The notes beneath the pieces are model-generated. The model searched no databases, had not been told where the DNA came from, and worked only from the letters and a program-made list of their open reading frames with translations. Below are positions 30,973 to 42,110 of a stretch of DNA of 64,000 nucleotides, piece after piece. Positions within the stretch are counted from its first letter, which is position 1; the number at the start of each line of letters is the position of its first letter. The stretch spans positions 6,127,450 to 6,191,449 of the forward strand of contig NW_006921534.1 in NCBI RefSeq assembly GCF_000340215.1. Direction: 5' to 3'. This DNA is from Pseudocercospora fijiensis CIRAD86 (lineage: Eukaryota > Ascomycota > Dothideomycetes > Mycosphaerellales > Mycosphaerellaceae). Made by a program: the position numbers and the translations under genes.

Positions 30973-33726
30973 ATGTCTTCCGGCGCCCCGAATCCGCTAG
31001 GCGCTAGCAGTAGCAACGACCTACCTACCCCTATTAACCTAAGCCTAGCTGCCCTAGTTCCGATCGAAGCCCTATCCGATAGCGCCTTAGCTACTACAAC
31101 CAGCCTCGAGCACTGCTTCTAGATCGTTACCGCCCTTAAAGACCCTTAAGAGAAGATCTAGAACGCTCGTACCCTACTACGCGTTATTAATAGGAACATT
31201 AAGAAGGCTACTATCTTAGTTGCGTATAGTATAAACAACTTGCGTTAGTCTATCGGTAAGCGTATCTTTAAGCGCGAGGTTCTTAACGATATAGATATCG
31301 AATAAGCCTTTCCTATCGTCTATAGCCTCGAGATAGCCGGTACCTAGATTCGCTTACGCTTTAAGACCCTTAACTAGGCCTTCGAATACTAGGGAGGACT
31401 AAGCAGTCTTCCTAAGAGCCTTATTAACTTCGCCTATAGTAGGTAAGAGCGTACTAAGCAGGTCTCTTCGTTCGTTAACAAGTACAAGGTCCGTCGTTAA
31501 GGCGCCGAGTATCTTTCCCGTACTATAATCTATCGCGTATCTACCGCTAGTAAGAAGGTAGGCAAGCAGTTACTTAACTTGTCCTTTACGCTTAACGACT
31601 TTACGATAGCCTACTAGAAGAAGCACTACGATGCGATTGTCTAGGTCGATCTTAACGTATAGACAACTAAGGATCTACTAAAAGAGAAGGGCTGTCGTAT
31701 TAATAGTATAGGCTTTATTGTTAAAGGTTAAGAGGCTCCTATTGTTAATGTCCTTAAACGTAAGGCTCTTCGCCTAGAAACCGAGGCCGATATAGCTACT
31801 AGTCTTGCGCTCGCTATAGAAATGTAGGCTAAAGATCGTCGCTCGACCCGTAACCGTAAGGTCCTTTAAGAAGTTTAAGACGAGCGCGCTAAGGCCGAAG
31901 TAGCGCGTAAGAAGGTATTGTATACTCGCTAGGCCCTCCGCAAGGCTACTAAGAAGTATAGCGCTCCTTCTAGTACCGACTATAGTACTAACTATAGTAC
32001 TAACTATAGTAACTCGGATGTTAATATACTAGATGCACTACTAGAGAATGTCTCCTCCGAAGGCTCCTTTAGCGAGCGTAGAAATAGAGGCCTCTCGCCG
32101 ATCCTATTAACTAAGAACATCTATAGTTCTTATAAGGGCGACTCTATTACGCACCTTATTACTAACATCGATATAGTTCCTAAAGCCGATATAGGTAAAG
32201 CTCCTACCGCCCTGTCTATCTATTAATAGCTCGACGACCTTAGCAAGCTAGGTAAAGAGCGGTTTACTATATATGCTAACTATATTAAGAAGGCTACTAA
32301 GGTCTATAGTCTCTATACTAGTGCTAAGGCGAGTGTCCTCGTCGGTCGCCTATTAAAGATTAGTCGCGAGGTTGCTAATTAGGATGCCTTTACTGCCCTT
32401 AAGACTAGTTATACTAACTAGTTTCCTAGACGTCCTGCTACCGCCCCGACCTCCCTAGGACTCTACGTATTCAACCCTACTAGCACTATTACTCGCGATC
32501 TTATACTAACTAAGCGTCGCTATAAGTTGATTACTAGCATTCTCGGATAAGGCACCTCCTTCGACCGCTTTCGTTAGACTAGCAATGCTATCTTCCCTCG
32601 AGTCTTCGGTTAGATATAGTCGCCTCGTAGTACGCACCTTCCTCTTATCGTCGACCTAATATAGGAGGAGTTTCGCATGTTCTTTTAGTATATACGTAAA
32701 CTGCCTAAGTCTAAGTAGGAAGGCCGCAATACCCTTTAAACCTATAAAGTAAGTAACTAAATCGTCCGTTAGCATCCCGCCTTGTAGCTCTTAGCCGTTG
32801 CCCTTCGACCTAATTACGTATACGAGCTTATCTCCGTCCCTAAGCCTACTAAGTACTTTAGGGTAGGTAATAGCGGTTATAAGAACTGCCCTACTAAGGA
32901 GGCTTCTCGTCTCGGATAAGATATAGTTAAGCTCGTAGCTAGTAAGGGTGCTAGCTATCTGCGTATTAAGGTTTCTCTTATATCTAAAGATAAGACCGCC
33001 TATTTAACTATCGTCGAGGGTATATACGAACTAGAGGTCTTCGAGAACTAGGTTAAGAAGCTTAATGCCCGTAGCCTAGTTCTACTAAACAAGATTAGTA
33101 AGCTTACTAACAAGTACCTTACTAACGACGACCTCGGCTATATATTCGATAGTTAGCCTAACGAAGGCGAGGCAGCTTAGTAGATCCTTAACCCTCTAAA
33201 GGAATGCGAAGTCTCTATTTAGATACTATACCTTCCGTATAGTAACCTAAAGCCTAAGAGCGACCGTATATTAATCGACCTAGGCTACTCTCGTATTATC
33301 GACGGCACTAAGATTAAGGGCTACGACAACTTAACCGTCGCTAAGGTTGCTAAGGCGCACCGCAATCTAACCGCCCTTCTAGGTTCTAACACCTTCGTAC
33401 CGTTCGCCTTCCCTGCCGCTATCTTAGTCGAAGGCCTTAGTTGCATTTCTAATACCCTAGTCGGCAGAATTCCTTAGTTAAGTCACGTTGTTTAGAACGA
33501 AGTTAAACAAGTCCTCTAGTTAAGTAAGGAGGAGCTTAAGGACTATCTACGCGAGTAGGAGAAGGCTACATAGGACAAGGCTGCTAACCTCCTCGTTAAT
33601 AAAGCTTACTTCGAGGTAGAGTACTTTAGCGCTAACAGCTTTAATACCTACGGAGGAGTTTAGGAGAATTAACTAGCTAATAAGGTTATTGCTAGTAAGG
33701 ATTACGGTACATTAAAGCAGTAGTAA
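30973..33726 (+). pseudogene. X ORF3: about 917-codon frame of unknown function after integrase
   Basis: Starts ATG TCT TCC GGC GCC with Ser/Pro/Ala/Asn-rich residues 1-30, and stays in one frame for about 2.75 kb. In-frame stops are TAG/TAA and fit lost Trp or Gln codons; I saw no indel. Features are a Lys/Arg-rich helical stretch (about 31,800-31,960), a short repeat of Asp-Tyr-Ser-Thr/Asn-Tyr-Ser-Thr units (about 31,975-32,010) and a conserved distal block IDLGYSRIIDGTKIKGYDNL (about 33,268-33,330). The last block recurs closely in X' (44,837-45,091, minus), so the protein was under constraint before RIP. No transmembrane segment stands out, so an env-like role is not supported. I do not recognise the family. 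Confidence 0.65.
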
Positions 33727-33787
33727 GTTAGCGTAGTAGATTGGATGCTTAGGAAGTTGTTTTTGTATATTAATAGAATCTAGGAAC

Positions 33788-33811
33788 AATGCTACCCCGG
33801 GGGTGTTATTA
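33788..33811. repeat. GC-rich palindrome copy 5 (after X ORF3)
   Basis: AATGCTACCCCGGGGGTG followed by TTATTA, about 60 bp after the ORF3 end and about 95 bp before the polypurine tract. The X' counterpart is at 44,510-44,532 (inverted). Confidence 0.85.
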
Positions 33812-33906
33812 CGGAGTTCTAAAAATAGCCTTAGCTAAGATGCCTAAGGTTACTATATAACTGTTTGTTTTGAGCGCACAATATAAAGCGTGTCTAGTTA
33901 GACACG

Positions 33907-33920
33907 AAGAAAGGGAGGGA
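33907..33920 (+). promoter_or_regulatory. polypurine tract of X
   Basis: AAGAAAGGGAGGGA sits directly against the 3' LTR start. This is the position of the plus-strand DNA primer in LTR retrotransposons. The same tract occurs inverted at 44,403-44,417 next to the X' LTR. Confidence 0.8.
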
Positions 33921-34200
33921 TATTAGCTAGTAACCGGCCCTATACACCTAGGCTAAGTTTTGAGCCTATATAAGAGGCCTCCTTCTATATTGTAGATAGA
34001 GCACTAACCTCGTATAGTATATTGTTTATATTACACTTCTACAATGCCTATATTACAGGGCTCTAGTTATTAGCCTAAGCAACCGTCTTGTTATCCTATT
34101 ATGCTAAACATAGCTGCCTATATTGCTATAGGTCGTGTTACCCTCGGTAGCCTATACTATTACTATAGGTAGTAGTAGTAGTATTGGTTTCCGTCCTTTA
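33921..34200 (+). repeat. X 3' LTR (280 bp)
   Basis: Direct repeat of 21,900-22,179. Differences are C/T or G/A transitions. Followed by TSD CTAT (34,201-34,204). Confidence 0.9.
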
Positions 34201-34204
34201 CTAT

Positions 34205-37200
34205 ATTAGTAGCGCCTCGACGAACCTTCTTGTCTATCGGCATACGTACGCTTATTAGAGTAGCGATTTAGGCGCTCGTTAGCGTAGCGGTCGTAGCTAA
34301 TAATAGGACTAGGACTTTAATGTTTATAACTCGGGTTAGGGCCTCTTCCTAAGCGTCGATATCTATAGGTACCTCTTCTAGAATCTCGTCGTCCTCTTAT
34401 TAGTAAGATAGGCTAGCGTCTCTAGGTCCTACGTCGGGCGTTACCTCGCGTAATAGCTACGGCGTAGCGTTCTATCCGAGGAAAGGTAGGGAAGTACCTT
34501 CTTCTATATTGCCCTTATTTATAGTCTATACGCGATAAAACATTGCTATAAGCGAGCCGCGTAGGTTAGAGCCTATAGGAGCTTCGGTATATTCTACTAG
34601 GATGTCCTCGTATCGCTACTATATAGTATCGTCCTTATATATACGTCTCGTAAAGTTAAGTTCTTATACTAGGTTTAAGACGGTATAGGTTTAGCGTACC
34701 GTATCGTTAACCTAAATAAGACGGTCTACGGCTAACTCGTCCTTACGAGCGGCGTTAATAATTGCTACTAATACCGCTATAAAGGCGTAGCTTACTGTAC
34801 GCTAACGCGCGCCTAAAGCCGTAACTGCCTCGCGTACCTCCTAGCCGATATCTAGGGATACTAAGGGGAGGCGCTTACGACGAGGCTTAGGTAGGTTATT
34901 ATCGTTATTGTCTCTATCTAAGCTATTCTACTCGTTAGAGCCGTTCTGCTTTACCTTGCCTAGCGTAGTCGGCTGCGTCTTATCTTTCTATTACTTAGTA
35001 TAGTATTACTATAGAGGTGCTACCTTATCTCGAGAGGAGCCCCTAGTAGTAGAGCTCTCTACTAGGTATACGGTAATATTATATCCGTATATAGCACTAA
35101 AGGCGGGCTCCGTATTACGTAAGAGTATAGCCTTATAGCTAGAGGTACTAAGCTTATAGACGTATATACCGTTAGCGTCTTATTCGCAGATTAAAGTCGA
35201 ATAGCGGATTAAGTCCGAATCTAAGTCGACGTCGGTACTATCGGCGTTAAGGAATTCCTCGGTATCTTCTACGCTCTTAGTAGCGTAGAGGTTCGGGAAG
35301 GCTAACTAAACGGCGTCTACGACCTAGCGTATAGTTATCGGGGCGTCGGCGCAGATAAGGATAGCGTCTATAGCCTTACCCTAAAGTTCGTCCTTATTCT
35401 CCTTATCTAGAGGAGCGGGGCCCTTATCGTCTTTAGTTCTAGCGTTACCTATAGTAATATCTTTTCCTATAGCCTTTTCTTTCTATTCTTCGTACTACTC
35501 TTTCTCCGTTACGTTCTCGCTATTAATATCTATCTTCTCTACGTCCTACTTTTTACCTATAATTACTTTTCCTAGTTCCTACTCTTCTTTCTCCGTTACG
35601 TTCTCGCTATCGATGTCTATCTTTTCTACGTCCTACTTTTTACCTACGATTACCTTTCTTAGGTCCTACTCTTCTACTATAATAGTATCCTAATACGTCG
35701 CGTCGTTAGAGTCCTTAAGGTCCTTCTTATACCGGGCTAATAGGCGCGTAGGTATTCCCTTAGAGTATAGGGCCGCCTTTCCCTTAGGGCGCTTAGTAGC
35801 TAACTCTGCGGCGCTAGTATCGGCGTTAAGCGCGGTAGCGTCGCGTACTAATACGGCGTCCGAGGTATGTTAGTATTAATTTGTAGCTTCTCCGAGACGC
35901 TAAGGAAGGTCCTTATCGCCCTATACCTATCCTTAATTATTGTGGTAATCTGTCTATAGAGTGTTAGGCTTAACTATCTTAACAATCTTAGTAGAACCGA
36001 GTACTATAGTTACGGTACGCTCTTTCTAGTAACGGTATTCCGTCTAAAATCGCGTAGAGGCGGCGTATTGCTTAGAGTAGGCGTCTAGTAAATTAGTGCT
36101 ATTAGACGCAATCAGGTCGACGGGCTCAAGTGCGATAATCTTCTCCTATACCTTTACGTATATCGCGGCTGTCTACTACTAGACTATCGCCTCTACGGTA
36201 ACGTTTTATTCCTTCTCGAACTAGCCTAGCAAGTTATAGCAATTAGTAGTCTAACTAAGGCGCTCGTCGCGCTACTCTAGCGTTTCGTCTTCTAGTCTAT
36301 CTACTATACGTACTATAATCTATATAATCTATATATATATAGATATAAGGTTTAGCTCGGTCTCGTCCTAGCCTAGTATACTAGTAAGGATCTCGTATAG
36401 CTTATCTAGGGCGTTCTTTACGAAGCTATAGCTAGCTAAGGCGCTTATAAGTTAAAAGGCGGTCTAGGTATAGGGTACTACGAAGGGTATACCGTTCTCC
36501 TTATAAGACGTTAGAGTAAGGTCGAGTTTAGCGAGCGTCCGAATCGCGTAGTAAATATTATAGTTACGGACTTAGTTCGGGATCTCTACTAGATCGTAAA
36601 ACAATTTAGCGTACTAGGGATTAGGGACGATAACGCGGTATCGCTAGCCGTCCTAAGCGATATCTAGCTTAGCGTCTAGAAACTAATAGAACTGCGGTAG
36701 GCTAAAAAACGTAGCCTAGCTAGCGTAATTACCTATTTCGTAGCCGTTAATGCTAGCGCCCTACTATAATAAGATAGCGATATAGCGTAAGGTATTGCAG
36801 TCCTTTAGATTAGCTTTAGGGTCGAGTAGTAGTAGGGGTAGGTAGCTAAGTTCGGAGAGGTCGATTAAGCGAATTCGTATAATATATACCCTATCGGAGC
36901 CGTAGTGCTTTAGGAAGAAGTCTTCGAAGGTAATAGGGTTTACCCGTATAGTTCTTTTACGCAATAGTAGGTACGGTACTAGCGTACAATAGATTCGTAC
37001 CTATACTATAGCGTTAACGAAGTTACTAATGTTTTCTAGTAGCGGCCGGTCGAGCTCGCGGTATAACTCTACCGGGACCTTATTATAAGGGATTTTGTTA
37101 AGGTTCGCCTACGCGATATATTTAGGCGAGCTAGTATAGTCCTCGTAGTACTCGATTTGTAGTAGTACTAAGGTAAATAGTAGGCCGCTAACCTTGCGAC

Positions 37201-37420
37201 GCTAAGGTAGCTACTACTAGCTTAGTTCTAAGAGCTCGTCTTCTTTATAGGCGTATTACTATTATATAGGAGGGCCGCGCTCGCCCGCTAGCGGATAGTA
37301 GCGCTCGCTACGCTCTATTTTAGTAATAGATATTGTCGTCTAAGCTAGTAGTCGAGGCGGTATATACTTAGTAAGGATAATAGAAATAGTATTAAGCGGA
37401 GCGGAGAGAATTTAGTATAT
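34205..37420 (-). pseudogene. E3 ORF3, N-terminal part: giant unknown frame downstream of pol
   Basis: One minus-strand frame runs from about 37,420 through the X insertion site and continues at 21,899-20,463, about 1,551 codons in total. The likely start codon at 37,420 reads ATA, one TpG-to-TpA change from ATG. The N-terminal 350 residues are aromatic-rich with clusters of Trp positions now TAG. A 29-residue unit is tandemly duplicated at 35,501-35,674. An uninterrupted stretch of 66 codons is at 36,964-36,764. Frame conservation over 4.6 kb with only RIP-type stops shows it encoded a protein until recently. It follows pol in the same orientation, like ORF3 of X, but I see no similarity between the two. 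Confidence 0.62.
35501..35674 (-). repeat. 87-bp tandem duplication in E3 ORF3
   Basis: Two adjacent 87-bp units (35,501-35,587 and 35,588-35,674), each beginning TTTCTCCGTTACGTTCTCGC on the plus strand. 87 bp is 29 codons, so the frame is kept. The encoded unit is acidic/basic (Lys, Glu, Asp, Val). Confidence 0.85.
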
Positions 37421-37990
37421 TACGTATACGTAGTAACTAAAGACTGCCGGCGTTGCTAGGGCGTTCTACGTTGTTATAACGCAAACTTTACCTCGCTTGC
37501 GCTACGCTATTTATATATATAGTATAGCCCGTCCGATAATAGGACGCGTCCTACGTTAATAATAATAATAAGACGCGTCGCCGCGCGCTTTAGAGCGACA
37601 ATAGAGGGAGGACAATAAAGTAAACTATATGCGTTTTAAAATAGAGTAAAGTAGGGTATATTTTAAAATAAGGTAGAGTAGGGTACAATTTAATTATAGA
37701 CAATAATACTATAACGTAACGTGCTGCGGTAAAGATGCCTATTATTACGTATAGCACTACTTAGTTAACCTTCTATAAGCTTATTCGTTAGGAGTTACGT
37801 AAGCTAGGCCTCTAAGAAGGCCGAGCCTATAGCTCTCCTACTATCGACTACGGCGCGCCTAGGGACGGCGCTACCGGTATCTATTATTATAGCGCTTGCT
37901 AACGTACCGCCTACTAACGTAACGCTTGCTATTATAACGCTTATTATAGGTAGAGGCAGTTATATTCCTAGACGAGTTCCGCTAAGTCGC
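37421..37990. other. E3 spacer between pol and ORF3
   Basis: AT-rich stretch with short repeats such as TTTTAAAATAGAGTAAAGTAGGGTA and its near copy (about 37,632-37,690). I see no reading frame. It contains no copy of the GC-rich palindrome seen in X and Y. It is probably untranslated or a promoter-like leader for ORF3. Confidence 0.4.
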
Positions 37991-40900
37991 GGAGGTCGTT
38001 AATATCGTACTAAACGTTATATACGTAACCGTAGCTACGCTACTTAACTAGATATTACGTCTTGTCTCTAGAGACTCTACGTCCGAGGAGTTTCTCGATC
38101 TTATAATAGGGCGCCTTTAGGTATAGGTAGTCGTCGTCGAAGGGTACTTTATCTACTAGGCTAGGCTTAGGTATCTCTCTATTGTACGGATTACGGCCCT
38201 CGGGGTAAGGTTCTAACTACGAAACTAAGATTATAGGGTAGATACGTATTACTAGAGGGAGATCGAGCTTATACGCGAGGTTGCCGACCGGGCGTACTAC
38301 CTTAAAAGGTCTAGTACGCTACGTAGAGAGCTTGCGATTAGGGTTCTCTAGTAGGCGGTATCCCTTATATAACTTAAGTAGTACCTTCTAGCTAGTCTTA
38401 AAGGAAATAGGGCGATGCTTGCGGTCGTACCGGTCCTTTATTATTGCTACTACCTACGCGAGAGAATCCGCGGCCTAATCGCGTACCTCCTATCTTAATA
38501 CTAAGTAGTCCTTAGTAGGGAGCTCGGTAAGGGGGTTTAGCGCGTCTAAGTTAGTCTTAAATCCTTAAATTATAATATTAGGTACCTCTCTAGTCGAGGC
38601 ATTTCTAGCGTTATTAAGCTCGGCCTAGATATACGGAAGTGCGTCCGTCTAATTAGCGTCTAGATAATTAGAGGTAAAGAATCGTAGTGCGATTTCTACA
38701 GTCTAATTAGTTTGCTTAGACTAGCCGTCCGACTAAGGATAGTACGCCGTCGTTACGAAGAACCTCGTACCTAACTTTTTAAAGGCTGCTTTTATAAAGT
38801 TACTAAGCTAAATAGGGTCCTAGTCGCCGATTATAATAGCCGGAAGGTTGCGCTCTATTTCGATATAGCCTTAGATCTAATCGCTACTATACTGCTACGC
38901 TGTCTACGTTAATTTGCACTTACGTAGTATAACGCGCTTAGAGTACTTATACGTCTCTATAAGGAACCTATTATAGCTATCCTTATCGGGTAGTAGGCCG
39001 TAAACCTAGTCCGCTATAATAGCGTACTACGGAATAGGTTAGCATTTAATTAGCTACAATTCGCCGTATAGAGGATAGCGTAGTATCTAGTTTAGGATAC
39101 ATTTAGAGCAATAAGCGATATACTTAGAGACCTCGCGCCTAAGCTAGCGTATATAGAAACTAGCGTATAGGCGAGCGTAAGTACGGTAATACCCTACGTA
39201 GTAATAGTAATTATAGGCTATTTAGAAGACTTCCTTATATAGGGAGCGGGGGATATATAGCCTCTCTCTACCGTCGGTATCGTCCTTAAAATAGATAAGG
39301 TCGTCGCGTAAGAAAAAACAAAGTCCTAATAGGCTCGACTTAGCCTCGCCTATAATGTCCGCTTCCTTATAATTAGGGTTATCGTTAGCGTCTAAGGTCC
39401 TCTTAGCGGCGGCTCGTAGGCGGCGTTCTTCTACTACGTTTAGCTAAGCTAGGATTACGGACTAATAGGGGTCCTTAGTATATCCCGCCTTTAAGTCGTC
39501 CTTAAATTTAGTAGCGAGTTCTACGAGTACGGAGTAGAAAACTATAGGCTCGTTAGAGGTATACGTTCGGCCGGAGTACTCGTCGATTATAGTAGCGTAA
39601 AAACAAATCGCACCCTCGCTTTCGTATAGGTATATATAGTATACGTCGATTATATTATTCGCGGAGGCCGGATCGTCGTATACTAGGGGATCTAGTATAT
39701 TATATACTTAATCTGCCGCTCGGTTAAGATCCGCTACGAGCCTGCTTAGGGCGTCCGGTATCCTATAAAGGCGTCCTAGGCGGTAGTATACCTTAAGCTT
39801 AGGGTACTAAGAGAGGTACTAACTAGCCTATACTAGACGGAGGTTAAGCTTATCTATAGACGTAGTTATTAACTTGTTGCTAGGCTCGCTACTATAGTAA
39901 TACCTAGGGCCGCTATATAGTCGGAAAATATATATACTAGCTTACGTACGGCCTATAGGATTATCCGTGCCTTGCGTGCCGTCTAGACTAGTCCGCCGAC
40001 CTCGAGCTCGGTAGCTAGGTACCGCTTCTCTACGTCCGTAAGGGCTTTACTAAGGTATATAATAACCTATACCTTATCCGCCGGGAAGCGTACGGCCTTG
40101 CTATTCTCGATAGTCGGCTCCGGGTTACCCTTAACGTAATATACTACTACCGCGAATCCTCCTACGTAGGTATCTAGGTCGATATATATAGGGCGATTAG
40201 GGTCCGCGTAATAGGAGAACTTAATATCGCGGTATATCTGTCTTAGGATATTAAAGGCCTTATACTCGGTTTCTAGTGCCTTATCTACGTCGAAGGCTAG
40301 GGTCCTAGCTATATAGCGCTTTCGCTTGTTCCCCTTATTAGCTAGGCTAAAGCGTAAGAGCTCCTTCTTACGGTTCTCGAATAGTATCGTAATCGTAGAG
40401 TAGTATAGAATATACTAGCGTTACTATCTAGTAAGCCCTAAGTAAAATTCGATATCCTTTAGCGTAGTAGAGAATTTCAAGTCTAGAATAGCCTAGACCT
40501 TCTCCTTATAAGTAGTATATCCTAGTCCTAATACTCGTTAACCTAAAAGCTTCGTAGATAGATATACGAGGAATAACTTATACGGTGCGATGCTTATATT
40601 CTTGTCTACTAAGCACTTAAAAACGGCGTCTAGATACTATAGGTGCTTTTCGAAGGTACGGGAATAGATAACGATATCGTCGATATAAGCGCGACAATAG
40701 GACTTATAGCGCTTAAGGATCTTGTTAAGCTAGCGCTAGACGTATTATACGCTATTAGAGAAACCTATAATAGCTACGTATATCTATTCTTAGCCGCGGT
40801 AGCTATTAATTGCGAATTTGCTATAGTCCTTCTCGGCTACGGCCTACTAGTAGAAAAATGCTACGGCGTCTACTATTGTAATATAGGTAGAGCTACGTAG

Positions 40901-42110
40901 TACCTTAATAATGTCCTCCTATCTAAGTAGCGGGTAAGAATCCTTAACTATAATCTTATTTAGGCCTCTAATATCTACGACCGCGCGTCCTTTACGGACT
41001 AGTTTGCTATCTACTATCGTCGTTTTCTAGACTACGAAGACTAGGAACCTAAATTAAGTAGGCTTAGTCGTAAAGGATATCTTTCCTTATATATATAGAG
41101 GGTCGAACGTCTTGTTTACGACTTCTTTATTAGGGGCGTAGAGTAGGTACGCTACTATAGGGACTTTGTCGTTCTCGTAGCCTAGTTTTAGCGTAACTTC
41201 TAGATAGTTAGATTTAGGAATATCTATAGTAGTGCCCTTGTCTTTCTATAGCTCTTCGTGCTTCTTTACTACGGCCTCGATAAGTTATACCTAATCCTCG
41301 GTACCGTAGGCCGTTACGCTATTAAAAAGCTACGTCTCCTTTATAGGGTTCGGTAGGTCTAGTAGTAGAAGGCCGGCTGCGGCGTAATCTTCGGGTACGA
41401 TATAGTAGTAGCCGTAGTAGTCGCACTCGCGTACGTACCCTATCTTCGTATATCGTAGTAGAGTCTATAGTTAATCCGTATCGTTACGGACCTATACGAA
41501 ATTTACTACGGCGTCTATAACGGCGGCGTAGATAGTTAGGGCCTTATTCTTAAGTTCCTAGTTTTACGGGTAGAAGGCTACGTCTCGATCTATAGGAAGG
41601 TCTATTCTAAACTAGATAGGTACCGAAGTTACCGTCTATAGTACTAGAACGACGTTCTTATCGCTAGAGTATATAACCGTACGGAACTTAACCTAATCTT
41701 TACGGCCTACTAGTAGGGGAATCTTCGCTTTTTTATAGGAATTAATCGTTGCCGTATAGTATAGTATATTAATCTTAATACCCTCCGGGCCGATAATGTC
41801 TATCGCTATAAGGAACTTAGCGCTAAGCTCCTTAACGACGTATACCTCGTAACGCATATAGGCGATAACCTTAGAGCTCTTAACGATTCCTAGTACCTAA
41901 AAATCGAGATCTACGTACTTACTAATGTCCGTTAATCCTACGCCTTTAACCTTTAGTAGAGCTACTAGACGCTTACGTTCGATATCTAGGCGCGTCTAGC
42001 GTAGGAAGGCCTTATCGATAAGTAATATAGTAGCGCCTATGTCTAGGCAAACTGCGTATTCCGTACTGTCTTTCTATAGGCGTACGACTATACGTAGATA
42101 ATAATAGCCT
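37991..42110 (-). pseudogene. E3 pol: protease, RT, RNase H, integrase (degenerate)
   Basis: Minus strand. The protease active site reads Leu-Asp-Ile-Gly-Ala (42,035-42,043), from DTG by ACA to ATA. The RT palm motif AYIDDIVIYS at 40,661-40,690 is intact. RNase H and integrase should follow to the left down to about 38,000; I infer these limits from order and spacing rather than from verified DDE residues. Many TAG/TAA codons interrupt it. Confidence 0.72.

Larger units (their letters stand above)
21900..34200 (+). mobile_element. X: 12.3-kb Ty3/Gypsy LTR retrotransposon with an extra ORF, RIP-mutated
   Basis: Two 280-bp LTRs (21,900-22,179 and 33,921-34,200) differ at about 14 sites, all transitions, and the TSD is CTAT. 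Internal order on the plus strand is leader, gag with a CX2CX4HX4C knuckle, RT-RNase H-integrase, a second long frame (30,973-33,726) after pol, a polypurine tract (33,907-33,920) and the 3' LTR. The RT active site reads FLDDIGIKGP, as in a widespread fungal Gypsy clade with DDLPIKGP. LTR ends TA...TA are the expected RIP products of TG...CA. The palindrome built on AATGCTACCCCGGGGGTG occurs five times inside. It is inserted in E3 ORF3. Confidence 0.88.

Noticed and set aside
30973..33726. X ORF3 as an envelope gene
   Set aside because: No signal peptide, transmembrane segment or furin-like site is apparent; only its position after pol is env-like.
22831..33811. Recurrent GC-rich palindromes as a CRISPR array or bacterial-type terminators
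   Set aside because: Spacing is kilobases and irregular, the genome is fungal, and no U-tract follows; an element-specific motif fits better.
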